Source: JBAXTE01 sp964653595 (lineage in GTDB: Bacteria > Bacteroidota > Bacteroidia > Bacteroidales > WCHB1-69). Taken from it: a DNA stretch of 64,000 bases. The notes under the pieces were generated by a model that was given only the letters and a program-made list of their open reading frames with translations, did not search any database and was not told where the DNA came from. Both the position numbers and the translations under genes were made by a program. The stretch lies in NCBI GenBank assembly GCA_964653595.1, contig CAZZHH010000013.1, positions 9,893 through 73,892 on the forward strand. The letters are read 5' to 3'. Below, in pieces: positions 53,061-63,300 of the stretch; within the stretch, counting starts at the first letter, position 1; the number at the start of each line of letters is the position of its first letter.

Positions 53061-54797
53061 ATGAATACCATTGATCATAAAATTTTTGACAAAGCCCAAA
53101 GCTGGCTGGTAGATGATTTTGATGTTGCTACTCGCCAAGAGATAAAGAGATTATTAGATACCGATCCAAGTGAAATTATAGAATCCTTTTATCGAAATTT
53201 AGAGTTTGGAACTGGCGGTTTGAGAGGCATTATGGGCGTGGGAACTAACAGAATGAACAAATATACTGTTGGAATGGCTACTCAAGGGTTGGCAAATTAC
53301 CTAATCTCTACGTACCCAAATCAAAATATTAAAGTTGCCATTGCTTTCGACTCCAGAAACAACAGTAGCTATTTTGCTCAAATTACAGCCGAAGTGTTGT
53401 CTGCAAACAATATTTATGTTTACCTTTTTGATAAACTTCGCCCCACTCCAGAGCTCTCTTTTGCGGTTCGCAAACTCAATTGCCATAGTGGTGTGGTAAT
53501 TACAGCATCTCACAATCCAAAAGAGTACAATGGATACAAAGTATATTGGAACGATGGAGGCCAACTTGTTGCTCCTCACGATGTAAATGTAATAAAAGAG
53601 GTAGAAAAAATTGCCACTCCAAAAGATGTAAAATTTGATAAAAAGGTTGAGCTAATCGAAATTATTGGAACAGAGATAGATCATCATTATATCAAAAAGA
53701 TTCACGAATTATCGTTGAACCCTCATTTAGTACAACAATATTCAGATTTAAAAATTGTTTATACCCCAATTCATGGAACTGGAATTATGTCAGTTCCCAG
53801 TGCGCTCGAAAGATTTGGTTTTACAAACATTCATCTGGTTGCCGAACAATCTGTTCCTGATGGCAATTTCCCAACAGTTAAATCTCCAAATCCAGAAGAA
53901 AAAGCTGCTTTGGAAATGGCTATCCTTAAAGCAAAATCTATAGATGCAGAGGTTGTGTTAGCAACCGACCCAGATGCCGACAGAGTAGGAGTGGCTATTA
54001 AAAACGAAGCTGGCGAATTTGTGTTGTTAAATGGAAATCAAACTGCTTCTATTTTATTTTACTATGTCTTAAATCAATGGAACTCCAACAAAAAAATCGA
54101 CGGGAATCAATTTATTGTAAAAACTATTGTAACCTCCGACCTGCTAAAAGATATTGCCGATAGTTTTGGTGTGGAATCATACGATGTATTAACAGGGTTT
54201 AAATTTATTGCTGATATCATTCGTAAACTGGAAGGAAAAAAACAATTTATAATTGGAGGAGAAGAGAGCTACGGTTATTTAGTTGGAGATTTTGTTCGCG
54301 ATAAAGATGCTGTTAGTGCCTGTTGCATGATTGCAGAACTTGCAGCTTGGGCAAAATCAACAGGCAAAACCCTATACAATGTTTTGGTAGAAATGTACAT
54401 TAAATATGGATTATATGTAGAGGACTTGGTTTCTGTCACTAAAAAGGGAAAATCTGGCGCAGAAGAGATTGCGCAAATGATGATTGATTATCGACAAAAT
54501 CCGCCAAAAGAGATTAATAACTCCTTGGTAATTGAGATACGAGATTATAAAAAATCGCTCAAAATTTTTCCTACTACTGGGTTGTCTGAGCCAATTGATT
54601 TACCAACATCGGATGTTCTTCAGTTTTTCACCCAAGATGGATCAAAAATCACCGTTCGCCCTTCTGGCACAGAGCCAAAAATAAAATTTTACTTTGGAAT
54701 AAAGGGAACTCTTTTGAATAAAGAAAGCTATTTGGAGACAGAGAGACTGCTAAAAGATAGGATTAAAGAAATTATCAAAGATTTAAACATAAACTAA
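53061..54797 (+). CDS. Phosphosugar mutase (phosphoglucomutase/phosphomannomutase)
   Basis: A 578-residue enzyme of the alpha-D-phosphohexomutase superfamily. It has the phosphoserine loop TASHNP with S150, the metal loop DPDADRVGV (about 309-317), the sugar loop GGEESYGY and the C-terminal phosphate loop RPSGTEPKIKFY. It interconverts 1- and 6-phosphates of glucose, mannose or related sugars, feeding glycan and glycogen synthesis. The length is in the 570-580 class (PgcA-like). The frame opens at a TTG at 53055, but ATG 53061 is the likelier start. Confidence 0.95.
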   Translation: MNTIDHKIFDKAQSWLVDDFDVATRQEIKRLLDTDPSEIIESFYRNLEFGTGGLRGIMGVGTNRMNKYTVGMATQGLANYLISTYPNQNIKVAIAFDSRNNSSYFAQITAEVLSANNIYVYLFDKLRPTPELSFAVRKLNCHSGVVITASHNPKEYNGYKVYWNDGGQLVAPHDVNVIKEVEKIATPKDVKFDKKVELIEIIGTEIDHHYIKKIHELSLNPHLVQQYSDLKIVYTPIHGTGIMSVPSALERFGFTNIHLVAEQSVPDGNFPTVKSPNPEEKAALEMAILKAKSIDAEVVLATDPDADRVGVAIKNEAGEFVLLNGNQTASILFYYVLNQWNSNKKIDGNQFIVKTIVTSDLLKDIADSFGVESYDVLTGFKFIADIIRKLEGKKQFIIGGEESYGYLVGDFVRDKDAVSACCMIAELAAWAKSTGKTLYNVLVEMYIKYGLYVEDLVSVTKKGKSGAEEIAQMMIDYRQNPPKEINNSLVIEIRDYKKSLKIFPTTGLSEPIDLPTSDVLQFFTQDGSKITVRPSGTEPKIKFYFGIKGTLLNKESYLETERLLKDRIKEIIKDLNIN

Positions 54798-54803
54798 AAA
54801 GCT

Positions 54804-55316
54804 ATGATGATTGTCCAAGACAACGTCGTGTTGCGCTCGCTAGAGTTCTCCGACAAGCATAAAATTGCTGAATATTGTGATAAAAAAGTTTGGGACAACC
54901 TTCGCGATTTTGTTCCTAATCCATATACGCTTTATGATGCAGAATCTTTTATTCGCTCTACTCGGATTGAGGACCCTACTTCTACCTTTGCTATTGATTA
55001 TAAAGGTGAATTTGTAGGAGTAATTAGCCTCGTAAAACAGCTGGATGTATATCGATTAAATGCCGAAATTGGATATTGGATTGGCAGCCCTTTTTGGGGC
55101 AAAGGTATAATTTCTAAAGCAATTCCAATGATTGTTCATTATGGGTTTGCCGAACTAGACCTTAATCGAATTTATGCTCATGTATTTGATTTTAATAATC
55201 CGTCCATGAAGGCTCTCGAAAAAAGTGGGTTTAAATTGGATTATATCTCAGAAAAAGCGGTAATAAAAAATGGAGTAATCATCAACGAACATCGTTATTC
55301 TTTGGTAAAAGAGTAA
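54804..55316 (+). CDS. GNAT family N-acetyltransferase (RimJ/RimL-like)
   Basis: A 170-residue acetyltransferase with the typical RimJ/RimL order: an N-terminal RSLEFSDKHKIAEY, the IGYWIGSPFWGKGI block with the acetyl-CoA-binding loop (about 93-103), and RIYAHVFDFNNPSMKALEKSGF (about 132-150). It uses acetyl-CoA to modify an amino group; ribosomal protein, antibiotic or small-molecule targets are all possible. It lies 6 bases after the mutase gene, so it is in the same operon. Confidence 0.92.
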   Translation: MMIVQDNVVLRSLEFSDKHKIAEYCDKKVWDNLRDFVPNPYTLYDAESFIRSTRIEDPTSTFAIDYKGEFVGVISLVKQLDVYRLNAEIGYWIGSPFWGKGIISKAIPMIVHYGFAELDLNRIYAHVFDFNNPSMKALEKSGFKLDYISEKAVIKNGVIINEHRYSLVKE

Positions 55317-55320
55317 TTTG

Positions 55321-56013
55321 TTAAAGCTGATAGATTAAGCCCGTCGTTACCCCCCAATGAAAGGGTTTGTAAATGCCGTATATCATTGTTGTACCAAATC
55401 TAAATCTACCTTCGGCCGAAATGTGTATTTTTTTCGAAAATCGGTATCGCACTCCTAATCCTGTGAGTAAACCAGAGTCGATGCTTTCTGCTATGGTATT
55501 ATCCTTTTTGTCTACTTTTAAAACAGTTACAATTGTGTTGGACGAGTCTATGGTTGTTGTTTCTCCTATTTCATGTGCTTGAAGTAAAGCGGAAAATTGA
55601 AACCCTGCAAATAACGAAAATTGCACCTTCTTGCCAAAAACTAGTTCGGGTAAAAATGCAACCGAACCATAGGAAATCCTTGTGTTACCGTTAAAAGCAT
55701 AGGTGCCTCCATTTTTCAAATTGTTAGTATAGGAAACATCCGAATTTAAAACATCAAATGAAATTTCAATTCTTGGCCGAAAAGTGGTTGTGATAGGAAT
55801 CCAGTAACCGACATTAAATAGGTATCCAAACTTTGAATCGGAAGAAGCGGTTTGCTTGAATTGTTGATTCCTCTCGTAATTTAAAGAGGTAGAATTAATT
55901 CCTCCTTTCACCCCTATTTGTCGTGGATACCAATTATACGAATCGTCGACATATTGGCCTTTTAATACCATAAAAGAGAGGGAAAATATGCATAAAAAGA
56001 CAGTCTGTTTCAT
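55321..56013 (-). CDS. PorT-like outer membrane beta-barrel protein
   Basis: A 230-residue protein using the start MKQTVFLCIF, which gives a regular signal peptide (about 1-19). An upstream ATG at 56055 would add 14 polar residues and spoil the signal. The body shows the PorT-family opening QIGVKGGINSTSLN and repeated amphipathic strands, ending GLIYQL. PorT-like barrels are numerous in Bacteroidota, and only the true PorT has a known type IX secretion role. This is a general paralogue. It converges with the GNAT gene. Confidence 0.8.
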   Translation of the reverse strand: MKQTVFLCIFSLSFMVLKGQYVDDSYNWYPRQIGVKGGINSTSLNYERNQQFKQTASSDSKFGYLFNVGYWIPITTTFRPRIEISFDVLNSDVSYTNNLKNGGTYAFNGNTRISYGSVAFLPELVFGKKVQFSLFAGFQFSALLQAHEIGETTTIDSSNTIVTVLKVDKKDNTIAESIDSGLLTGLGVRYRFSKKIHISAEGRFRFGTTMIYGIYKPFHWGVTTGLIYQL

Positions 56014-56320
56014 TTTAAAAAGGGGTGATTTTTGTAATTTATTGGCATTAATCATAAAGTTTTATGCTAAAATATATCAAATAGTTTAAGATTACAAATA
56101 TTTTATACTTTAACTATGATTTGATATACGATAAGGAAGCTTTTTTAGTTTCTAAAATAAAAAATAATAAATCATTTTTCTGTTTATAAAACACAGAATA
56201 TGAGTAACTTATTGAAGCAAAAGTTTTTTTTTTTAATTTAAACCAATACGATAATTCAAAAATCAAAACAAATGCCAATAAAAATTGAAAGGGCTTCGAA
56301 AATCTTGAATCAAAATTTTG
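56014..56320. other. AT-rich intergenic region, no gene
   Basis: About 300 bases between the divergent barrel gene and trpS. It includes a T13 run at about 56225-56237. No reading frame or repeat that I can support. Confidence 0.5.
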
Positions 56321-56328
56321 TACTTTTG
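56321..56328 (+). promoter_or_regulatory. -7 box of trpS, 4 bases from the start codon
   Basis: TACTTTTG followed by CA, exact match. The ATG begins at 56333, so transcription would start at or inside the first codon (leaderless mRNA). Confidence 0.5.
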
Positions 56329-56332
56329 CAAT

Positions 56333-57328
56333 ATGAAAACAGTAGTAAGTGGGATTCGTCCAACAGGGTATATGCACTTAGGCAACTATTTTGGAGCTTT
56401 GGTGAATTTTGTAAAAATGCAAGAGGAGAACCAATGTTTTTTCTTTATTGCCGATTATCATTCTTTAACTACACATCCTACTCCAAAGGATTTATATGGA
56501 AACGTAAGAACTATATTGGTTAACTATTTGGCAGCTGGTTTAGATTATGAAAAATCGGTAATTTTTCGCCAAAGTGATGTTCCCGAAGTAACCGAATTAT
56601 ATCTGTTTTTAAACATGAATGCGTATGTTGGCGAACTCCAACGAGTTGCCTCTTTTAAAGATAAAATTCGTTCTCAACCGAATAATGTAAATGCTGGATT
56701 GTTAACTTATCCATCGTTGATGGCAGCCGATATCTTGCTTCATCGAGCTCACATGGTTCCTGTTGGAAAAGATCAAGAGCAACACTTAGAGATGACTCGA
56801 AACTTTGCTCAAAGGTTTAATCATATGTATAAAGTAGATTATTTTCCAGAACCCATTGCCTTTAATTTTGGAAACAATTTAGTGAAAGTTCCGGGGCTTG
56901 ACGGAAGTACGAAAATGTCGAAATCTGACAATGAAAGCAGTTGTATCTATCTTATAGACTCGCCCGAAGTTATTAGGAAAAAAGTAATGAGAGCAGTATC
57001 TGATTCTGGTCCTACCGAACCTAATCAACCTAAGACTCAAGCTGTAGAAAACTTATTTTCTCTATTAAATATAGTTTCATCCAAAGAGACTATCTCTTTT
57101 TTTGAAGACCAATATAACCAATGCTCAATTCGTTATGGAGATTTAAAAAAACAATTGGCTGAAGACATGGTTGAGTTTTGTGCTCCCATCAGAGAAAGAA
57201 TTTTAGAAATCGATAGCAACCAAGAATTTGTTAGCAAAGTTGCTCGTATTGGAGCAGAAAAGGCTAGAGAAAGCGCACAAAAAACAATCCGAGAAGTACG
57301 AGAAATTATTGGATTTAAAAAAATTTAA
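56333..57328 (+). CDS. trpS: Tryptophanyl-tRNA synthetase
   Basis: A 331-residue class I synthetase that charges tRNA-Trp. It has the HIGH-type motif GYMHLGNYFGA (about 12-22), the DILLHRAHMVPVGKDQEQH block and the KMSKS motif (about 196-200). Its size is standard. The frame is open to a TTG at 56318, but the homologous N-terminus (MKTVVSGIRPTG) starts at ATG 56333. hflX follows after 12 bases and is probably co-transcribed. Confidence 0.97.
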   Translation: MKTVVSGIRPTGYMHLGNYFGALVNFVKMQEENQCFFFIADYHSLTTHPTPKDLYGNVRTILVNYLAAGLDYEKSVIFRQSDVPEVTELYLFLNMNAYVGELQRVASFKDKIRSQPNNVNAGLLTYPSLMAADILLHRAHMVPVGKDQEQHLEMTRNFAQRFNHMYKVDYFPEPIAFNFGNNLVKVPGLDGSTKMSKSDNESSCIYLIDSPEVIRKKVMRAVSDSGPTEPNQPKTQAVENLFSLLNIVSSKETISFFEDQYNQCSIRYGDLKKQLAEDMVEFCAPIRERILEIDSNQEFVSKVARIGAEKARESAQKTIREVREIIGFKKI

Positions 57329-57340
57329 TACTTACGGATT

Positions 57341-58534
57341 ATGTCAACGGAGTTAACTAACGAAATTGTAAACGAAACGGCGATCATGGTTTCTGTATCT
57401 ACTCCATCAGTAGGTATAGATAAGACAATCGAATATTTGGATGAACTTGCATTTTTGATTGAAACTGCTGGTGGGGTGCCAGTGAAACGTTTTATGCAAA
57501 ATCTTCAACGCCCCGATTCCAAATATTATGTTGGCTCCGGAAAAATAAAAGAGATTAAGTTATATATCGACGAACACAAAATTGATATTGCTGTCTTCGA
57601 TGATGAGCTTACTCCTTCGCAAATAAGAAACATCGAAGCTCTATTAGGATGTAAGATTGTAGATAGAACTCATTTGATTTTAGATATTTTTTCTAAACAT
57701 GCCCAATCATCGCACGCTAAAGCTCAAGTTGAGCTGGCTCAATATCAGTACCTGTTGCCACGATTAACCCGAATGTGGACACACTTAGAAAAACAACGAG
57801 GAGGAATTGGAATGCGAGGTCCTGGAGAAAAAGAGATTGAAACAGACCGACGAATCATCAGAGATAGAATTACTCTCCTTAAAGAAAAGTTAAAATTGAT
57901 CGACAAACAGAAATTAACGCAACGAGGGAATCGGGAACAGTTTGTTAGAGTCTCTTTAGTAGGTTATACCAATGTTGGAAAATCAACCATCATGAATATG
58001 CTTAGCAAATCGGATGTACTGGCCGAGAATAAATTATTTGCTACACTTGATACAACAGTCAGAAAAGTTGTCATCGAAAATCTCCCATTTCTCTTGTCAG
58101 ACACTGTTGGTTTTATCCGAAAACTACCGCATGGATTAATAGAATCTTTTAAATCTACCCTCGACGAAATTAGAGAATCCGATCTAATTTTACATGTGGT
58201 TGACATTAGCCATCCAGAATTTGAAGAACAAGTGCAAGTGGTATCACAAACCTTAGCAGAAATTGGAGCAGATAACAAAAAACAGTTGATGATTTTCAAT
58301 AAAATAGATGCCTACACGTGTGTTCATAAAGAGGAAGATGACCTTACTCCATTCGAAAAACAAAATAGAACTTTGGACGATTTAAAAAAAATATGGATTG
58401 CTCAAAATTCCATAAAATCAATTTTTATTTCCGCTAAAAATAAAGAAAACATAGAAGAGCTTAAAAATGTATTGTATGAATGGATAAAAAAAATTCACAT
58501 CGAAATATATCCATACAATAATTTCCTATATTAA
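57341..58534 (+). CDS. hflX: Ribosome-dissociating GTPase HflX
   Basis: A 397-residue GTPase. The N-terminal HflX domain (about 20-200) includes the PDSKYYVGSGK block and the TRMWTHLEKQRGGIGMRGPGE linker (split by a family-conserved glycine loop). The G domain (about 205-395) has G1 GYTNVGKST, G3 DTVGFIRKLP and G4 NKID. HflX splits stalled or inactive 70S ribosomes under stress. The length is typical for Bacteroidota. It follows trpS in a translation-linked operon. Confidence 0.96.
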   Translation: MSTELTNEIVNETAIMVSVSTPSVGIDKTIEYLDELAFLIETAGGVPVKRFMQNLQRPDSKYYVGSGKIKEIKLYIDEHKIDIAVFDDELTPSQIRNIEALLGCKIVDRTHLILDIFSKHAQSSHAKAQVELAQYQYLLPRLTRMWTHLEKQRGGIGMRGPGEKEIETDRRIIRDRITLLKEKLKLIDKQKLTQRGNREQFVRVSLVGYTNVGKSTIMNMLSKSDVLAENKLFATLDTTVRKVVIENLPFLLSDTVGFIRKLPHGLIESFKSTLDEIRESDLILHVVDISHPEFEEQVQVVSQTLAEIGADNKKQLMIFNKIDAYTCVHKEEDDLTPFEKQNRTLDDLKKIWIAQNSIKSIFISAKNKENIEELKNVLYEWIKKIHIEIYPYNNFLY

Positions 58535-58606
58535 ACGTATCTTTTCGTATCTAATCCATAAAACTATTGTACATTTACAGACATAAATAACATTGAAATT
58601 AAAAAA

Positions 58607-59320
58607 ATGAAGAAAATAATGTTTTTAACAGGTATGCTTCTGGTTTTTTTAAGCCAAGGCATCGCTCAAGATACCATAACTTATCCATCACAACAGATAA
58701 AAACTACCGAAAAAAACAGAGATAGGTTTTTGTTTAGCACCTATAATTGTTTTTGGCAAGGTCTTCCCTCTGGCATCCAACAACGTACAATATCGCAAGG
58801 GTATAATCTTTCACTGATATATGATATTCCAACTTCCGAAAATAGTAAATTTAGTTTTGGATTAGGATTAGGGTATACTCGAAACAATCTGTACTCAAAT
58901 GGAATCGTAAAACAAGATTTTACAAACAGGATTACTACCATCACTCCAATTGCAGATGGAGTAAAATACAATAGCAATAAGTTAGCTTTTACATATGTTA
59001 GTTTGCCACTTGAAATTAGATTTAGAAGCTCAAACAACATTAGAGTTGCCTTTGGACTTAGATCGAGTATATTAGTGGATGCTTTTTCTAAATATTATGG
59101 ACACAATCCAGATACTACCTTGTATGGACAAAACGATCAATTAAAAATTGTGAATCACGATATTAGCAATAAAGAAAAATATGCTTTCGAAATTACTGCC
59201 AGAGCAGGTTGGAAGTTTGTAACCCTAAATGGTTCTTATATGTTAAATAAATTATTCATTTCTGACAAAGGTCCTCAGATAGGTGGATACACGTTGGGTT
59301 TAACATTGTCTATCTGGTAG
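58607..59320 (+). CDS. PorT-like outer membrane beta-barrel protein
   Basis: A 237-residue protein with a signal peptide (about 1-20, ending GIAQ) and regular barrel strands (FSFGLGLGYTRNN, IRVAFGLRSSILVD, YTLGLTLSIW). The C-terminal Trp is the normal outer-membrane insertion signal. It belongs to the broad PorT-like/OMP_b-brl group. No specific role is known. A weak TACATTTA box lies about 35 bases upstream. Confidence 0.8.
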   Translation: MKKIMFLTGMLLVFLSQGIAQDTITYPSQQIKTTEKNRDRFLFSTYNCFWQGLPSGIQQRTISQGYNLSLIYDIPTSENSKFSFGLGLGYTRNNLYSNGIVKQDFTNRITTITPIADGVKYNSNKLAFTYVSLPLEIRFRSSNNIRVAFGLRSSILVDAFSKYYGHNPDTTLYGQNDQLKIVNHDISNKEKYAFEITARAGWKFVTLNGSYMLNKLFISDKGPQIGGYTLGLTLSIW

Positions 59321-59437
59321 AATTTGTGGGGTTACCTCAACATACTTGTTTTTTTAATGGTTTGGAAGAGATCTTGAGTTATAAAATATAAAATATAGAT
59401 TTTTCGATTTTAAATTATTCATTACATAGTAGTTCAC

Positions 59438-60103
59438 ATGAAAAAGCAGTTGTCGAATAGAAACACCATCCTTTTGATTTTAATAATTTGTTTTTTTATT
59501 GGCTCCTGTAAAAAAGAGAATGAGGATGTTATTATTGTTAAAGGAACTGTATTAAATCCTAAAAACAATTCTCCAGTTAGTGGAGCTAAAGTATACTTGG
59601 ATGGAAAAATTCTTAACAGTGGCATTTACAACGACAATTATTCGGAAATCGCTTCAGCAACATCGGATGCTGCCGGAAATTTTGAAATAAATACTCCCTT
59701 TCAAGTGGTATCGGGATATCGAATTAGAGTGTTTAAGAACAATTATTTTGAAAACTCTACTATTGTCGCTTCCGACTTAATAGGGAAAGGAGATACTTAT
59801 ACTACCTCACTAAACTTAGTGCCTGTTGCATGGATAAAAGTTAATCTTAACAACGTTGTTAATTGGCCCGATGATGAGATTAATTACAAATTTACAGGTG
59901 CTACTCAAAGTTGTATCGATTGTTGTCATAATCAATTTTTACAAGGCGTTGGCAATTATCACGCAATCTATAAATGTAAATTAATAGGAGATAGCTACGG
60001 GCGGTTTTATTGGACTGTGAAAAGAGATGGTGCGACAAATCCGTTTGCGGATAGTGTTTATTGCACAGCTTTTGACACCACTGTTTTAAATATTAATTAT
60101 TAG
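59438..60103 (+). CDS. Lipoprotein with carboxypeptidase-regulatory-like domain
   Basis: A 221-residue protein with a lipoprotein signal (C24 in IGSCKK). Residues 32-120 form a carboxypeptidase regulatory-like (CarboxypepD_reg) beta-sandwich: VKGTVLNPKNNSPVSGAKVY, SDAAGNFEIN. The C-terminal half has a Cys cluster (CIDCCHN, about 167-173). Such lipoproteins usually face the cell surface or periplasm and often accompany barrel or type IX-secreted proteins. Function unknown. It lies between a barrel gene and the large secreted protein, all on the plus strand, but gaps of over 100 bases argue for separate promoters. Confidence 0.8.
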   Translation: MKKQLSNRNTILLILIICFFIGSCKKENEDVIIVKGTVLNPKNNSPVSGAKVYLDGKILNSGIYNDNYSEIASATSDAAGNFEINTPFQVVSGYRIRVFKNNYFENSTIVASDLIGKGDTYTTSLNLVPVAWIKVNLNNVVNWPDDEINYKFTGATQSCIDCCHNQFLQGVGNYHAIYKCKLIGDSYGRFYWTVKRDGATNPFADSVYCTAFDTTVLNINY

Positions 60104-60383
60104 CTTGTCTTTTTATTTGAACGCGAGTTAATGCCTATCATGATTTATAAATCTTTTTTAGGTTTTAATTTTATACCCAAAATCTACGTCAGAATGAACC
60201 CGAAAGTTTTTATTGTTGATTTCTGAATGCGGTTTTAATAACATAAGAAGTCAGATTTTTACGATTTAACAATTACGTTAAAAATTATTTTTTACATTTG
60301 TTAAAGGGATAGACAACTTTACTGAATTGTTATCGGTCTATTTTACAACGAGATATAGGGAAGTTTAATTAATATTCATTTTT
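60104..60383. other. Leader region of the large secreted protein gene
   Basis: 280 bases without a gene. A TACATTTG -7 box at 60293-60300 would give a leader of about 75 bases before the ATG at 60384. Nothing else seen. Confidence 0.45.
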
Positions 60384-63300
60384 ATGAGAATTTATTCCAT
60401 TTTGGGATGTGCGTTTGCCATGTTAAGTAGCTTATCTGCTTTAGCAACCAGTGGCGAGAGTGCGCCTTTGACGCCACCACCTCCTCCAATAAACGACGAA
60501 TGTGCAAATGCAATACCACTCACAGTAAGTACTACTACGTGTAGTTTTACGCAATACACTAATGCCCAAGCTACTGCTTCAGCTGGGGTGCCTGCACCAG
60601 GTTGTGCTAGCTACTCCGGTGGTGATGTGTGGTTTAAAGCCGTTGTTCCAGCAACCGGGAGACTAGTGATTGACACCCAAACCGGAGTGATGACCGATGG
60701 AGGTATGGCCATTTATTCTGGCACTTGTGGCTCTCTAACTCTGATTGAGTGCGACGATGACGACAGCAACAATGGATTGATGCCCATGATCGACAAATCA
60801 GGGTTAACACCAGGAGCTACCATATATATCCGAGTTTGGGAGTATAGCAACGATAACCTTGGTACTTTTTCAATATGTGCTTATTCTCCACCACCACCAC
60901 CAGGTTGTTTTGATTCAGATCCTTTCTGTACAAACTCTAGTTATCTGTTTCCTGCTAGTACAAATGTCTCCGATATGGGAGAAGTTGGTTGTTTATATAC
61001 TACCCCCAATCCTGCTTGGTATTGGATGCAAATAGCTAACCCTGGCGATCTTCATATACACATTTCCAGCTCTGCAGACGTTGATTTTATTGCTTGGGGA
61101 CCATTTCCTAGTTTGGCAGCAGCTTGTGCTACCGATTTAATGTCAAACGATGGGGTGGACTGTAGTTATTCCACCGCTGCAGCCGAAGATTGCGATATAT
61201 TAGGTGTTCAAACCGGACAAGTGTATGTATTGTTGATAACAAATTATGCTAACGTTGAAACCAATATCTCTTTTAGCCAAACTAGTGGCAGTGCAACAAC
61301 GAATTGCGGAATTGTTGCACCCCCAATCACGAACAATGGACCCTTGTGTGTGGGACAAACTTTAGAGTTAACCGTTTCTAGTCCAACTCCTGGTGCCACT
61401 TATTCTTGGACAGGCCCAAATGGTTTTACTTCCAATGTGATGAATCCTACTATCTCAAATATTACTACTGCTGCGGCAGGGGTATATTCTTTAGTCATCA
61501 CAGTAGGTGGAGTTACCAGTCCCCCAGTTACAACTACGTTGGTTGTAAATCTCTCTCCTGTGGCTACAGCGGGGAGCAATAGTCCTGTTTGCAGTGGAAA
61601 TGTTTTAAATCTTACCTCCTCGGGTGGTACAAGTTATAGCTGGAGCGGTCCAAATAGTTTTACGGGGACTACTCAAAATCCTTCCATGGCATTAGTTGCA
61701 ACGTCTGCTGCAGGTACTTATACCGTTACCGTTTCAGGCACTGGTGGTTGCACATCCACTGCGCAAACCACGGTAGTTATAAACCAAACTCCAGCACCTA
61801 CTGCTACCAATAATGGACCTTTGTGTGCAGGAAATACTTTAAATTTAACTTCTTTACCAGCTGGAGCTACTTCATACGCGTGGAGTGGACCTAATGCCTA
61901 TACTAGTACTGTTCAGAATCCTTCCATAACCTCCGTTACTACTTCAGCTTCTGGCATATATACGGTTACAGTTACGGGTTTAGGTGGATGTACTGCAACC
62001 ACCACTACCACTTTGGTAGTAAATGGTAGTTCTGTATTTGTTCCTACCAGCAATAGCCCAATTTGCGAAAACCAAACCTTAAACTTGTCAGTTCCTGTGA
62101 CAGGAAACTCCTATTCGTGGAGTGGACCGAATGGATTTACAAGCACATTGCAAAATCCAACTATTACGAACAGTACCGTTGCTGCATCTGGATTGTATCA
62201 GGTTACCGTTACTAGTACAGGAGGATGTACAAGCACGGGTTCACTAACTGTTGCTGTTAACCCTTTGCCAATAGTCACAATAATTGGAGACACTACTATC
62301 TGTTCCGGGAAAAGTACTACATTAACTGCATCTGGAGGGGATAGCTACCTGTGGAGCAATGGGCAAAACTTTACCAACATAAACGTAAGTCCAACTACCC
62401 AAACAACTTATACAGTTACAGCAACTTCTGCGCAGGGGTGTGTTTCTATTGGTAATAAAACAGTTTATGTAGACGAAAATCCAGTAATAGATAACATTGC
62501 TACTACTAACGAACTTTGTAATAAAGCAAATGGGGAAGCCGTTGCAACTGTAAGTTTAGGACTCCCACCATACCAGTATTCATGGAGTAATAGTGGACCA
62601 AATAGTGCAACCAATAGCATGATTGGTTCCGGTAACTATTCTGTAATTGTTACAGATGCCAATGGGTGTACTACTACAGCTCCTTTTTCCATACAAAATA
62701 CACCTGGACCGGAATTGTCTATTACCAGTGTTAATCACGATCATTGTAATCAAGGGATTGGTAGTGCAACTGTAATTGCAGCAAATGTTCCTGGAAATTA
62801 TACTTACCATTGGCTAACCGAACCACAACAACAAGGGATAACTGCAAATGGATTAACAGCTGGAACATATTTGGCAGTAGTTACAGATAATACTTGTTAT
62901 GATACTTTAGCCGTTGTTATCTCTAACATACCTGGTCCTTTTGCAAAATTTGAACCTAGTCCAGGTTTAGCTAACTCTACCAATGCATCTATCCGATTTA
63001 TTAATCAAACAGAGGGGAGTTACTCCTCCTTATGGTCTTTTGGAGATGGTACTACAAGTACTTTTGATAGTCCTATTCATGAGTACCTTCAATCGGATAC
63101 TTTTACGGTTATTCTTCAAGTTACCGATACATATGGTTGTGTCGATACCACTCTAAGAACAGTAATTATTTACGATGACATAAACGTGTTTATACCAAAT
63201 GCATTTAGTCCGAATGAAGATGGTATAAACGAAGTATTTAAACCTTATGGAAGGGGTATAAATTTTACCAAACCTTACGAAATGTTGATCTATGACAGGT

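Noticed and set aside
61310..62480. Repeated DNA in the secreted-protein gene as a possible mobile or CRISPR-like array
   Set aside because: The period (about 230-240 bases) and in-frame conservation match coding Ig-like protein domains.
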